From Rhynochetos jubatus (taxonomy: Eukaryota > Chordata > Aves > Eurypygiformes > Rhynochetidae), in the NCBI GenBank assembly GCA_027574665.1, contig CM050652.1:34429631-34493630 (forward strand): a DNA stretch of 64,000 bases, given 5' to 3'. The translations under genes were made by a program, and so were the position numbers. A model generated the notes under the pieces. The model was not told the DNA's origin. It worked only from the letters and a program-made list of their open reading frames with translations, and made no database searches. This document shows positions 1 to 13,115 of the stretch, in pieces (positions within the stretch are counted from its first letter, which is position 1; each line of letters begins with the position of its first letter).

Positions 1-429
1 TGCTCCAGTACAGGCTTCTCACAGAGTCACAGCCTCCCCTGGGGCCCAACCACCTGCTCTGGCACAAGTTCTCACTGGGCTGCAGGTGGGACTCTGCTCC
101 GCCCTGACCCTCCATGGCTGCAGAGGCACAGCCAGCCTCACTATGGTCTGCACCCCGGGGCTGCCAAGGAACCTTTAGTTACAGCCCTCCTCCTCTCCAT
201 TCCCCAACACCTTTGGTGTCTGCCTTGTGACCTCTCCCACATCCCTCTCCTCTACAGGTTTTACTTGTTTTCACCTCTTAAATACGTTAGTCAGATGCAC
301 TAATTGGCTCAGCCTTAGGCTATTGGTAGGTCCGACTTGGAGATGGGGAAGCCTCTATCAGCTTCTCACAGGAGCTATCCCTGTAGCCCTGCTCCTGCTA
401 CCAGTACCCCACCACACAAACGCAATACA
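1..429 (-). mobile_element. ERV LTR fragment, runs off left edge
   Basis: This is part of an avian endogenous retrovirus LTR in minus orientation. Its 5' end on the minus strand is at 429, where the reverse complement begins TGTATTGCGTTTG. The rest runs past the left edge of the window. It matches the LTR at 43643-44623 in order: a GC-rich block with a shared 'tcactatggtctgcacc' phrase, a 'cttaaatacgtta' segment, an 'agcttctcacaggag' segment and a 'caaacgcaatacag' end. The GC content is well above the flanks. No internal retroviral sequence follows in the visible part, so it could be a solo LTR or one end of an element lying mostly outside. It is clearly decayed relative to the family. The family assignment comes from memory of avian LTRs (ERVL-like); the exact subfamily is unknown. 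Confidence 0.75.
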
Positions 430-2157
430 GGGAGTTGGCATTTATTCTGTTTGCAGCAGTGAACTAGAAGAAGTCTGTATCAGATTGCCTGAAAGCAAGC
501 CTCAGCTTTTCCTGGTATAGTAGAGCTGAAAAATAGAGAATAGCTGTCAGTGTAGAGCTGTTTTATATGAGTCTGTTATTCTTCACACCTGCCCTGACAG
601 TGTCGTAGGACTCAGGTCTTCATGGATGAGGCTGACCATTAGTGCATTAGCTGTTTCTCCACCTGTTACAGTTAAAATAAAAAATCAAGAAAAAACACCA
701 TATTTGTAAGTTTATGTGAGAAAAAATGGACTGATTATTCATAGTGGAGTTATTTGAGAGAATAAAGTACACACAGCTTCTGTATAAGAAAGGAAACCTA
801 GTAATTACTTCTTGTGAATGGATGTAGTCATATATAAAAAGTGAATGGAATGATTCAGATATAAGCTGAAACAGACATTTCTGTGGCAGCTGTGTGTGGT
901 TAACTGGTGTTCACAAATAAAGAAGATAACTCATGTGTGTCTGTATAGATCAGTATTCTTTTCTCCCTAAATATAGCTAAACTTTAATGATAACTTTGCA
1001 ATAGAAAAACTATATACACAATGTATTAGAGTCTAATAGAGAATTAAGAAGTCTAAAATCTAAATAAAATGCATTACAGCATTAGTAGTAGGACAATAAC
1101 CATATGTATGATTTAAAATAGTTAAGATATAGAAAATAAATATAAGGGTAGCTTAATAATTCTCTCTTCAATATGCTACTCCAGATTCTTTCAAGGCTGC
1201 ATTCTGTCTACCTCTCTGTCTTTCACTTTCCAGTTATTTCTCCAATAACTTCTACTGACCCACTGAAAGCAAAACCAAGAAAAACATTTAGGTGCCCAAA
1301 GATATTGAATTGTCATATTTTTCTTTCACAGCACTGTGAAGGAAATTAACAGTTACCTTTTCTTAGCCTGATGGCTATTGTGTCCATTAGCACAATACTT
1401 CTGTCTGTTAGTAGGGAACTGTCTTTTTAAAATAGTCAGCTGGGCAGGAAAAAGCTGTCTTCTTGTTTGTCTTAGCTGAAGGTCATGTTGTTCAAAGGGA
1501 GGAGATCCCTTCTGAAGAGATGACTCTTTCCCTGAGGGCAACAAATGGTGACAGTGGGCAAACCTGAAGTCTGCAGCACAACACAGACCAAGAGGCTCCT
1601 GAAAAGAGCAGAGACCAGACACAACATAAGCAGTAAAGAGGTGATTTTTCAAGAATCCATATGTGACTGCAAAATGGTTGCATCCATTTTTTAAGAACAT
1701 TTCAAGGACATGGTAGGAGACAGGAGAATTTTTTTCAAAGCTATTCTACCTTATCACAGCCTTTAAGTTATTCAAAAGAGTTTCTTGTAGAGATTGTGTC
1801 CAAATAAAACCTGCAACTCCTTTCAGTGCTTTCATATTCTAAAAAAAAATTGCCCATGGCAGCAATCTGAGTTCAATCCCATCACAGAGAATTAGCATGT
1901 GTAACTCTGGATCAGCAGCACCCGACACAAAACATCCTGCCATAAAACTTCCTGCCATTTGCAAATCTGGTAGTGGATAAGTGCAGGAGAGACCTGAAGG
2001 TCCTAGGAGCACTGTAGGGGAACAGAAAAATTGAGAGGATTATGGCCTGTGAGATGCTAGTTATCTGGTCTTCTTCATGTCACCTAGCTCTAGAAACTAG
2101 CCATTGACTGATTCAATTTATATGACCTGATGATTACTTAAGATGCTTTTGGGTTTG
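430..2157. other. AT-rich non-coding DNA, no gene seen
   Basis: No exon, RNA gene or recognisable repeat is supported here. The minus-strand open frame at 1353-1700 (115 codons) shows no known domain and is overlapped by another frame. I treat it as chance. Confidence 0.6.
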
Positions 2158-2280
2158 TTTTTTTTTTTTTTTTTTTTTTGCTTTGGAAGGGACACAGCTT
2201 CCTGTGTGTAGGCTGCTTAAAAAAAGAAAAAAAAAAAAAAACCACACCACAAAAAACACCCACCCAAAAAACAAACCCAG
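2158..2280. repeat. Facing poly-T and poly-A tracts
   Basis: A run of 22 T at 2158-2179 is followed about 40 bases later by A runs at 2219-2225 and 2227-2241, then A/C-rich low-complexity sequence to about 2280. The edges GGGTTTG (2151-2157) and CAAACCC (2272-2278) are also complementary, so the whole forms a loose inverted repeat. The loop carries a small ACACAG/CTGTGT stem. I see no pseudogene body between the tracts. Confidence 0.7.
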
Positions 2281-3548
2281 ACTCAGAAAGGAATAGATTC
2301 ACTCAAATATTTAGGAGTTCCCATTGATCTTATTTCAGAGTGAAAGAAGCATGAGCATCCTGGATCTGTGTTTCCTATTCCCAACAATGTACCTATCTCC
2401 ACTTGTTAACTTCAGAATGCCTGTGAGAGACTTCCTTTTGGGCTAACAGGAAGTACAGCAATATTCACTTCTGAAATTCACAGCTTGCTATTTGAGAGTG
2501 AATGAGGCCAGAGAGACTGTAGTTATCACTCAACCCCATTACACTACTGAGACTTCAGGAAACAAAGGAATCCCAAGAGATCTTATACCCACTTTTTGGA
2601 GATGTATGTTTCCTGGAGTGCTGAAACAACAGTACAATGCTTTCTTCCTTTTAGAGATCACACAGTTTCCATCCAAATAAGAAAACAGTAGGAAAAGATT
2701 AAAAAAAAAAACCCCACAAAAAAACCCAAACCAAAACCAACCAAACAAAAAAATTAATTACATACTGCCATTATCATTATTTTTTAAATACAACAGAAAT
2801 ATCTTCAGGTCATTCTCAACCATCAAGTAACATGTATTTTTAAGTTTTTAATGTATTTGTTGCAAATCATGAAAAAAAAAAAAAAAACAAAACACATGAA
2901 AAATAGCTTGAGACCTGTACAAACTTTTATGTATTTCATATTTCTGCAGAAATATGTTGCAGAAGGATTTGTCAGCTAAGTCCTGGCAGAACAGCTGGCA
3001 GAACATCTGGAGAACTGCAATATGTAACTTATCATCTGGCCACAGTCACAGGAAACAGATAAGTGGTAAATAATTATGATAATTATGTTTCCTTATAGAA
3101 CTGTGTTCATTTCTGTCTTGGGCCTATGTGAACTATCAACATACAGGGTATAAAATACTCCAATAAAATATTAAGAAGAGAAATCATGTAGCCTGAGGTA
3201 TAGTTAACTAATAGCTCTTGTAGGGAACTATGGTTACTTGTACATGCACTTGTTTGTTTGTACTTCACAAACAAATTTCGTTCCAAGTAGAAGTGCTTCT
3301 GAGAGATAATATCCAGCACATCTCTGTAGGCTATTCTCAGTGCCTTTGACAAGGTGGCAAGATTGATAACAATTCACCTCACCTTGAAGAAGGTATCTTG
3401 CCTGTAATTCCCTTTTAGGCATCTCAGGGGAACGGCAGAGCTCCTATTTGAAGGTGTGTCCAGAGGCAGTACTTTTGGATAAAAATATGAGGTTTTCACC
3501 AGCAGAAATAATAGCAATACTTGAAACCTTCCCTCCTCTCCCCACCTC

Positions 3549-3555
<7 letters not shown>
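2281..3555. other. AT-rich non-coding DNA with A-rich low complexity
   Basis: It contains an A/C-rich low-complexity stretch at about 2701-2752 and a run of 16 A at 2872-2887. No gene or transposon is recognised. The short open frames here are partly created by the low-complexity tracts. Confidence 0.6.

Positions 3556-3588
<33 letters not shown>
3556..3588. repeat. (CA)n dinucleotide microsatellite
   Basis: This is an uninterrupted run of 33 bases, about 16 CA units, preceded by an imperfect CACAC at 3551-3555. It creates the artificial Val-Cys and His-Thr repeats in the overlapping frames on the two strands, so those frames are not genes. Confidence 0.95.
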
Positions 3589-3590
<2 letters not shown>

Positions 3591-6500
3591 ATATAGTGGA
3601 AAATACAGCTATGAAAAGATCTATAGCCATTTCTTTCAAGTTCTGAATATACCTGATGATCACCTAATAGCATTTCTGCAATCTAATGGAAAGCATGTCA
3701 CATTTTGCTTCAACAATATTGTATTTAGGCCAGAATTGTACACTTTGAGTTATGTTTTGTCCTAATCAACACAATCAATTTACAGGACTTTTACAACTCA
3801 AATTCTGCCTCTAACTCCTCTTTAATTGCCGATCAATTCTTCCTATCAAGACACAGGAGTTGACACAAGCTTTATTTCCAATAGCAAGCACCTTGTTCAT
3901 TCAATATCATGACCTGACATTGCCATTAGGTCATTACCCTTTTTCTTTAGTTCCCCTTTTAACTCATGTCATTCAATCTATTGACACCAGCCTTCACCCT
4001 TGGAATTGCTCATAAATTTCATGGCTTAAACTCCTGATCAAGTTGCTGCAGCTTAACTTTGGCTGATACGCAGTGGCTGTTCATTTGTACACATTTTGTG
4101 TGCTACAACGTAAGTTAACATGTTTAAGGAGCTGTAGAATTAATGTTTTCAGTCTACTTCTGTTGCAAGCTAAATTAAGACACTTTAATCCACACTGACA
4201 GTGAACTAAAACTGTGCACATGTTGGTTGTATTCAACTAATGCATGACAAATTGTTATGCATAATAACTGGATCAAGACATTACACTTCATTAATTTATT
4301 TGAATCAAGTACCTAATGACCTTAACCATCTCATTTGAATAGGATTCTGTATTTCTCCTCCAGACTCTAATTCTGCCCCATAGGCAAACCTACGTTTGGT
4401 CAATGAGCCTGATATGTGTAGGAGGGAAAAAAGATTTTCAGTCCTCAAGAACTCATTGTCATTTCCATTGCGATGAGCACAACTGAGTTCTAACTTTGAT
4501 AGGTGAGGCATCTGTTTCTGGAATGTCTGAAGTAGATCTAAGGAAGTTATCATAAAAAATGACATCAGGATTTTTAACATGAGAAGTCCCTGGTTTATGA
4601 ATAGTACCACATTATGAATGGTAGATCATGGTTGATCTGGCTTCTGACAGCCTGTTGACCATTCCTGTTCATCTCTTACACCTTCCCAAAGATACAGACC
4701 TATTTGTTAACCCCCATATCTGTCTGTGAAATAATGCCTTATAGAAAAGTAAAGCAGGTATTTTTAACTCTTCCCACCCTTCTATTCTTATTAGCATTAT
4801 TAACCCCCTTGCTGTTTATGCTAGCTCTTGGCCATGGCTCTTAGCCATGGCTCTGACAAGAAATGCAGTGCTGCATTAAATTATTACATTTTACATTAAA
4901 TCACTTAATGCATGTTTTCAAACAGCTGTTTTGATCACAGGTATGGGAGATTAAAATTCTGAAGAAAAGGACAAGTAAGGAGAAAGAAGCTTTTTTGCCA
5001 GCTTTCAACACACACCTTACTTAGTTGTCTCAAAGAAAAGAATTTGCTTTCCATCTGACTATGCATACAACTCTAAATTATAGAGAACAAGCCTATATGT
5101 GGTAAATAGAGTCCTTCTGAGAAAGGTCCATCTTAAGATAAAAACCCCAGTTTCAAATTCTAAAACTGAAGTTCCACATTTTTGTTTACCAAGGGCATTA
5201 CAATAACCCAACCATCAATTTGAACATGTGACATCATAGAAAATAACAGCACCTTTAAGACAACACATGAACTACTATTTAAATGACACTGAGATCTCTC
5301 ATAACCTTTATTGTAAGAGTACTAAAAAAGTCCAAAATAAAACATGTACATACACACAGCCTATAGAAGGCTACAGTTTTCCTTTTCAGTAGAAGTACAG
5401 TCTCCAATTCTAACACGTAAGAAGTTTCACCCCTCTTATAGAACATAAAATGCAGGATAAGGAATCTTTTCTCTTGTCTGTGAATTCCTGGAAAGCAGAT
5501 TCAGTTCTGCTTTCTGGCTAAAGTTACTACTGAACTCACTCGCTAAAGTTGCATTTCAAAACATTGACATTGAAATCTATTTTCCGTCTAATATGTCTCT
5601 TAATTCCATTTCAATTTGAAAACTATAGAATAGGCCACCTTTTAGTAAGATATGCAATGGTTCACTGTTTTTGTTCTGGCCTATAGATGCATTTCATACA
5701 TTCATTTCTCTATCTACAGAACTCAAGTTGCATAAATGTATTTACAGTGGAAAAAAACATCCTTCATGTTAATTAAATTTGCCACATCTACAGACTGTTA
5801 AGTAACTTGTGACTGACTTTGTGATATCCAATGGCATTAGTTGGTTTCCAAAAATAACAAACACATTAAGTGTTAGGAGACTAAAAAGATGCATAAAATG
5901 CCTGTCTTCACACAAGTTGTCTACTGCCATCTCATAATCTGAAGTATTTACATGAAATATATCACCTGGAAGATCAATACAACTTTATTATCCTAAATGG
6001 TCATTAGGCGTCATTAACTTTGTTACCTGGGAATATGGTCAGAATTAGTATTACATGTCTTACAGAAGTTCTTGTTTAAGACACAAATTCTCTTTTGAAA
6101 TGCCATGGGTAGGATACCGTCCTAGTCAAAAATTATGAATCTTACACATTTCCCAAGTTCTGTCTGAGCAGATATTCCTGGGGCTGGATTCAAGAAGGCT
6201 AAAAATGGTGAACACTGTACAGAAATAAAGCAATGGCACAAATGGAAGAGAACATATAAAACAAGGAAATATTAATGCCATAAGTATAATTATTACCTTG
6301 ATTTGTATAGAGGATGGATCTGAATTTAAGTAGCTAATAAAAAAAGTAAGTCTCCCAGTGCTGAATATGAAAGAGTTCAATAGATTTCAGTGTCTTGAAG
6401 TACCTCAGCAATTTGTTGTCATGTTTACAAAGGAATAGTCTGTCTTAAGAGTTTAACTTGGTCCAAATCTGCAACTAGAAGGTTATCCACTGAATCCACT

Positions 6501-8172
6501 GAAACAGAGTGGCTTCTCAAACTTACAACTATAAGTTACTTCCTGATTTTGAGAGTATCTACTCTTTAAAATTTTATGTTTAGCTCATACAATAGCCTTA
6601 TGATCCCTTTATCTAGAGGGCAGTTGGAAAGAGACGTTATGGAATCCTTGTGGCTATACCGAAGATGACTGTGGAATAATTTAATGATGGAAACAGCCAC
6701 TGGATACCTTTTGGTACTCACTCAGGTTTTTTAATCAGATATTTCTAAACAGAAACAAGTGTTGTTTTCTCCATGTCCATTTCTTCAAACAATTGCCTAC
6801 ATTACATTTAGGACGTGTTAGGAGGATGACCTAAGGCGCAGAATAGTTATTGCCGGTGACTGTGGAGACTGCTCACTAAATTTCATTCCTAAAAGAGAGA
6901 TCAAATATTTCATGCCAAAGAATTTCTTGCTGCTGTCTCCTAATTATTCAGTATTTAGAGAAATATTTAGTGTGGCGTGATCCAAAAGATCTGATGTTAG
7001 AAAAGTAGCAAAAAACCAAAATTTACAGCACAAAGGAATATTCCCAACAGATGATAGTACTAGATGTGTATTATTTACTAGAATAGAGCCATGTGAATCT
7101 GGAGAGGAAATAATATATAGAATAACACACACAAAAAAAAAAAAAAGAAAAAAAAAATCAGAGCAGTGGGCACATTCCACAGACAAACGTATATAAAGGA
7201 CCAGACGGGATCATTTTATGAACTTGAGTTCTTGATTTCTTGTGTTCTTCATCCCATCTGCCTCTTTTTAGAGGGCTTGTATCTCTTGGACGTAGTATCA
7301 GAAAATATAATAAAATTATGGGCAGCATATCTCAAGGCATGGTTGTTGCACTGTGGCAGAAAGCGTGAATCATTTTCAAGTACATGAGTACTAGCTGACC
7401 ATGTGTGCTGAATTCGAACAGAAGTTGCATTGTGAAGGATTTTATACTTCTTGTTCACCCTTCAGAATGGCACTGTCTCAGCTCAGAAATGTTATCCAAG
7501 ATGCAAAAGAATGTGATGCTCTCCAGAGCTTAGATCAGCTGTACAGAAATGTCACGTCATGCTACCTTTTGTAAATCCAAAAAAGCTTCTCAAGTCTGCC
7601 AACAGATTAACTAGTATAGTCAGATGTCTTGTAACCACTGCAGAAATTGATCTAAAAAACCTGAACAGAGAGTCATTGTCCTGCATCCTAAATTCCAATT
7701 AATGTCACACATTTGAAAAACAAAACAGGTCCTAGTAGTGATGTTTGACCCAACTCCATGCCTTTCATTGCATATGACAGTAGAGATTTTCAAACCATTT
7801 ATAAGGAATCATAAAACTCCTTCATTTTCTTGGTAAACATCTAGACATGACAACAGCAAGTTATTATTTCAATAACTGGGCAACATTCTGATAAAAATGG
7901 GAATCATTCAAGATTTTGTTCATACAAATCTGTTCACATGAAACGATGTGTGTCTTTTTTCTATTTTTTCTAAAGCCAAATCCTTACAGCAGGTGTAATT
8001 CATTATTGCATTATGAGAGTTCATGCTATTGCAACTTTTTATAAATGTGTGTGAACCATGTGCAGCCAATGTCTAATCAGTGTCAAATCTGGATTTATCA
8101 GGGCAATTCTTCTATAGGTATATATGCAATTATAATGACAATGCTCTTCTATTCATGTTTAGTGACTGAGAT
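3589..8172. other. AT-rich non-coding DNA, no gene seen
   Basis: Mostly unique-looking sequence. A 13-base tandem duplication with one mismatch (CTCTTGGCCATGG then CTCTTAGCCATGG) lies at 4825-4850. An A-rich tract lies at about 7131-7156. No open frame shows a domain, and none is longer than about 100 codons. Confidence 0.6.
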
Positions 8173-9051
8173 ATCATAGAATCAGAGAACGGTTTGGGTT
8201 GGAAGGGACCTTAAAGACTATCTAGTTCCAACCCCCCTGCCATGGGCAGGGACACCCTCCACTAGACCAGGTTGCTCAAAGCCTCATCCAGCCTGGCCTT
8301 GAACACTTTCAGGGGTGGGGCATCCACAGCTTCTCTGGACAAGCTGTTTCAGTGCTTCACTACCCTCTCTGGGAAGAATTTCTTCCTGATATCTAATATA
8401 AATCTCCCTGCTTTCAATTTAAACCCATTACCCCTTGTCCTGTCACTACAGGCCCTTGTAAAACGTCCCCCCTCCAGCTTCTTTGCAGGCCCCCTTCAGG
8501 TACTGGAAGGTGCTATAAGGTCTCCCTGGAGCTTCCTCTTCTCCAGGCTGAACAAGCCCAATTCTCTCAGCCTTTATTCACAGGAGAGGTGCTCCAGCCC
8601 TCTGATCATCTTTGTGGCCTCCTCTGGACTTGTTCCAACCAGTCGATATCCTTCTTACGTTGGGGGCTCCACAGTTGGAGCCAGGTGGGGTCTCACAAGA
8701 GCGAAGTAGAGGGGGAGAATCCTCTCCCTTGACCCACGGGCTACGCTTCTCTGGGTACAGCCCAGGATACGGTTGGCTTTCTGGGCTGCCAGCACACACT
8801 GCTGGCTCATGTCCAGCTTTTCATCCACCAGTACCCTAAGTCCTTCTCCTCAGGGCTGTTCTCAATCCATTGTCTGCCCATCCTGTACTTGTGCTTGGGA
8901 TTGCCCCGACCCAGGTGCAGCACCTTGCACTTGGCCTTGTTGAACTCCATGAGACTGGCAGTAGACCACCTCTCCAGCCTGTCAAGGTCTCTCTGGATGG
9001 CATCCTTTCCCTCCAGCGTCTCAACCACACTGCACGGCTTGATGACACTGA
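8173..9051 (-). mobile_element. CR1 LINE, 5'-truncated, well preserved
   Basis: This is the 3' part of a chicken-repeat-1 (CR1) non-LTR retrotransposon on the minus strand. The element's 3' end is at 8173, where the reverse complement finishes in GATTCTATGAT, the CR1 tail motif. Reading inward gives the CR1 3' untranslated region, then the C-terminal part of the ORF2 reverse transcriptase region. A minus frame at 8807-9028 reads LMEFNKAKCKVLHLGRGNPK, then [12 protein letters not shown], both characteristic of CR1. CR1 copies are usually cut short at the 5' end, and this one stops near 9051. It is the best preserved CR1 of the window but still carries disruptions of the reading frame, for example between the EEKDLG and the VDEKL-like segments. 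It resembles the CR1-J/E group, judged from memory only. Confidence 0.95.
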
Positions 9052-12000
9052 CATATCCTTGTATGCATTGTGCATATCCCTAAGCAGCTTTGAATATATG
9101 AGATAAACTAGGTCTTAGATAATACCTTTTAATACAAAATGTGTGAATATTTGTATATTTAGTTACAAGCTGTAGAGTCACCTAAAAAAAAAAAAAAAAG
9201 GCAGATCAGACAACAGGCTAACAGGCTTGCCAGATATGTTCTGGACACACTTTTCTAGCATTATGGTAATTAAATAAAATGTTACAGAACTGCAACATAC
9301 TACTTGTACATGCTATCCCATACCGTTAGCTGGAAAATAAAATGATACACAGAGAGCAGATTCAGATAAAAATTGTAATTGGCTTTGATGAAACAGAAAG
9401 CTTTACAACACTTAGAGGGTAGTTAGACATCAGTGTCTCCAAGCCACTCTCTGCCTCAGTTTAGAGGTTTCTGGAAACTGCCTTTATTTGTGCCCCAAAC
9501 CAATTAAGCCCCACTGGACCACTGCTAAGCCCTCAAATCATTATCTCAATTCTTCTTATCCCATGGCAGCCTAATAAATTTCATTTTACCTGATGAGAAT
9601 GAAACAATTGAATAAGTTTGTAGATTAATTTTGAGGTTTGGCATAGGAAATTTCTCTGTAATTTAACCTTGGCGGGTTGTTTCAGATAACTGTCCTGGAA
9701 CCCTATAACTCTCTGAGGAATGTGCAGGCTGACTGACCTCCCAGCGCAACAGCCTGCTGCCTCCATGCAAATGTACATGCTTTGATGTATCTCTACTGTC
9801 CCTCTCTCAATCTCTATGTAAAATTTCAAACAGCTCTCAGCTAATCCTCCCCAAAATCACAGTAGAGAAAGAATGAATAATGTCACAACTGCAAAACCAT
9901 TCCTTGTAGATACATTGATAAGAGAATGGATTTTTTTATATATATATATATTTCACATGAACTTGTTGCATATCTTCATTTACCAGAGGACTGACATTCA
10001 CAATGTAATAATTTTAAGTCTTTTGGAATACAATAAATGGTTTATGTGTCCAATTATGTCCAAAACAAGAACTAAACTTTTGCATTATTACCACTGCCTT
10101 TTTAAATCTAACAGTCTTTCAAAGCCATCCTTATCAAAATTATATAAAACATCAAGTAAGATGTCATGTAAAGCAAAACAGGTAACAGAACAATTTCAGG
10201 CTTTAGTATTTTCCCTGCATAAAGTCTTTCCTCTATGTCTCTGTCTAGCCACTCATGCCAGAAGAGAAGGGTTGCAAAAATCCACTTTTCATAGATTGTA
10301 ATGTTCTTTAAATGCACACGGACAGAATAGTGCACAAACTGGTTTTTGCTTGGCAAAGTAGAAGGGAAAGAAATATGATTACAGCTGGTTTCTGTGATGA
10401 TATTGCTAGCAAATTTAGAAAAATTTAAATGGGTACAGAGGTTATTCTCACTGCTGGATGGCCTGTTTAAGGCAAGGCTGAGGTCCACTGGATGAGCAAC
10501 AATGGGCCCTGTGGATTTGGGGCACATTTCCTGCAAGGTCATTTTGGGACTTTGGGACACAGCTCTAAAAAAAGGAACCCCACAAACCCAAACACATATG
10601 TGTTCCTTAGTTCTAAGTTCACCAACAATAATGAATTGTTTCACCACACGAATCCAGAAATATTTTCCACAAAAACTGTAGTATTTTCAGATTGCTATTT
10701 TATGGTCCTTTAAATGTACCCAATGTATGATTTGCACTATCTCCACAATTTTTACAAGAGCATGAGTCAACAGATGAGAAAAGTAGGTATTCTAGTTCTC
10801 ATGTATTTCACCTTCCAACAAATTGCAATTTCTCTGTCTCTTCAGGAAATAATGTTTGCCACCATTTCAAGGTGATGATATAACGTCTTTTTTCCTTTCA
10901 TCTTGCGGCTTTTCACAGGTTTTGTTGTTTGAGGTTTTTATTTTTTTCTTTTTTAAGCCTATATGGAACAATAAATCATATATAAACCTGGTGATTAATA
11001 ATGAGACACTTCATAGTGAAGCCTCTGAAAAGAAGGAAATTGCACAAACGGGCAGAGTTATCTGTCACCACATGACAAACTTCAAGTTTAAGAAGCTGCT
11101 TGTCAAATACAATTGACTGAACGTGTGATAGGTTAGATCTTAATAGCATAAAAGTAAGCTATAAACCATTGCTTTCCCTTACAATATAGAAGCCTCTCCT
11201 TTTAAACACTTTATGATGAAATGCAGTGAGAGAAAATAAAAAATGGCAGTGGGAGAACCAGTGATACCTCTTCCTTACCCACAATACTGTGAACTGTGAT
11301 AATATTTTTAATGCTTAGTTCCTGTCAAGGTCAATTTAATTCTGTTGTTGTTGTTGTTATTGAAAAGGAACCTAGACAAAAATACATCTAGAAAATTTCA
11401 TGGTTTCTATAAGGTTACTAATGTTTCAAAATAGTGCTTTAATTCTGCAGCTTGTAAGTACATTTGGCAACAATTACTTGATATATTTTTTCAGTTAGGC
11501 TATTTAAATATTCCTCTGTTTCTCCTGAATTGTATATTATCTTCCAGTGGAAAACACACAGAATGCAATTCCATAACTGAATGGTGAGTTTAGAGAAGAA
11601 CTGGACTTCTGTTGTTTAGAAAACTCACATATTTTTAGCTTACTCTCATTCTGAAATATAAGCAATGTTTTTCTTCTTTTGTTCAGAAAAATAAAATCCC
11701 TGAAAACATGAGACATAAAATCAGACAAAACATTTAATTTGAAACATCAAAATGTTTCTCCTTAGTTACAAACACTACTATTTATTATAAATAACATCTA
11801 ATGAACATATACATGTTTTATTGTTGTGTTACGATGTAATTGAAAAACTCTTGAGTGGTTATTTAGTCCATTTTATTTCCCTAAGGCACCTTTGATAACT
11901 TCAAGGGCATTATTTCACTGAAACTTTAAGCTGCTACTTTTTCATACATTTACCACTAGCTGAAAGAAAGCTAACATACTGTAATTCAGATGTTGCAAGT

Positions 12001-12989
12001 TTGTGTTTGGAAAGATTTTGTGCCCTAGTCTGCCCTTTTACACTTCAGTGTAACTGTGTATTAACTTGGTTTGTAGTAGGCAAAGCTAGGAAAATATCTC
12101 TAGGCTCTAGAAAAATGCTTGCCCCTTCAAAATAATCTTTTCAAAATACAAGAAGTTGCCTAATTTCATTCTTCAGTATTGCAGAATACTGTTATTTTGT
12201 GGATAAGTATGAATAATGCATGAACTCAAACCATTAAAGACAGTGCAGTCTGAAGACTGGAGTGCCAGACTAACACTCCTGGAAACTATTCACAGTTTTG
12301 CTATGGATCTGCTGTTTAAAGCTGAACAAACAACTTTCTTGTTACTACTGCCTGTGCACAAAAAAATTTGTATGAAGTCACAGCTACCCTCCCTTGGAAG
12401 CATTCTGAAATCACTGACTACAAGTTCCAAAATTAGCTCAAATAGAGCAGGAGATAGATAGACAGGGAATTGACTTTTTACAAAGACTTCATCAAACTCT
12501 ATAGAAGTTGGGTAAAGATCTGGCCAAGCTTTATTACCTCTGCAGCTGTCAGATCTGCCCTCTCAAGCAAAGTTGTTCTGAGTGATACAGAAAGAGCCGT
12601 AGGAGTTCTGAAGAAGCATCACAGAGACAGCATGGGAAGTTGCAACTAAACTGCTGGAATTAAATCTGGAACAGAAGTATAAGTAATTGAAGAGAACTCT
12701 TGTCAGAAACTAATTTGAATGTGCCTTACATAAAAAAGAGTGTTTACTTATAAAGTTTTAGCAGTATCAGTTCTTGGTAAACTATACATGCCATTACATT
12801 TTAATATTTGATATTGACACTTCTGGGAATGTTTAAGGACCTTTAAAAAGAAGAAGTAGAAAGAAAGGTGACAGTCAAAAATCATAATTATTAATAGATT
12901 GCCTCTTTTGAAAAGGTATGGGAATTCTACACCTCAACTATACCTCCAAGAACTAACTGCTAAGTCCTTATTAGGAGTACAGTACAAAA
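9052..12989. other. AT-rich non-coding DNA; longest non-repeat open frame
   Basis: It contains a run of 16 A at 9184-9199 and a short (GTT)n at 11343-11358. The minus-strand open frame at 10108-10647 (179 codons, hydrophobic C-terminal end) is the longest outside repeats. It has no motif I recognise, and the plus strand is also open for 142 codons at 9873-10301. I do not call it a gene. Nothing else is identified. Confidence 0.5.
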
Positions 12990-13115
12990 GCAACCTTACA
13001 GGTCATCTGATACAGTCCCTTCCATTTGCACGATAAAATTTCTTCTATACACTTAAAAAAGTATCATTTTAAAACCAGTCAACCTTCTTCTAAAACCCTC
13101 TGAAGATTAATGCCC
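12990..13115 (-). mobile_element. Possible old CR1-like 3' fragment
   Basis: The phrase 'ggtcatctgatacagtccct' at about 13001-13020, followed by text resembling 'cttctaaaaccctctgaaga' near 13088-13107, is laid out like the 3' region of ancient CR1/L3-type elements read on the opposite strand. The similarity is short and patchy, and no protein part is visible. It may be coincidental. Confidence 0.35.

Noticed and set aside
3374-3765. Frames with Cys-Val or His-Thr repeats on both strands
   Set aside because: They are produced by the (CA)n tract at 3556-3588 and have no domain outside it.
8272-8709. 145-codon plus frame
   Set aside because: It is the antisense of the CR1 3' region, which lies on the minus strand.
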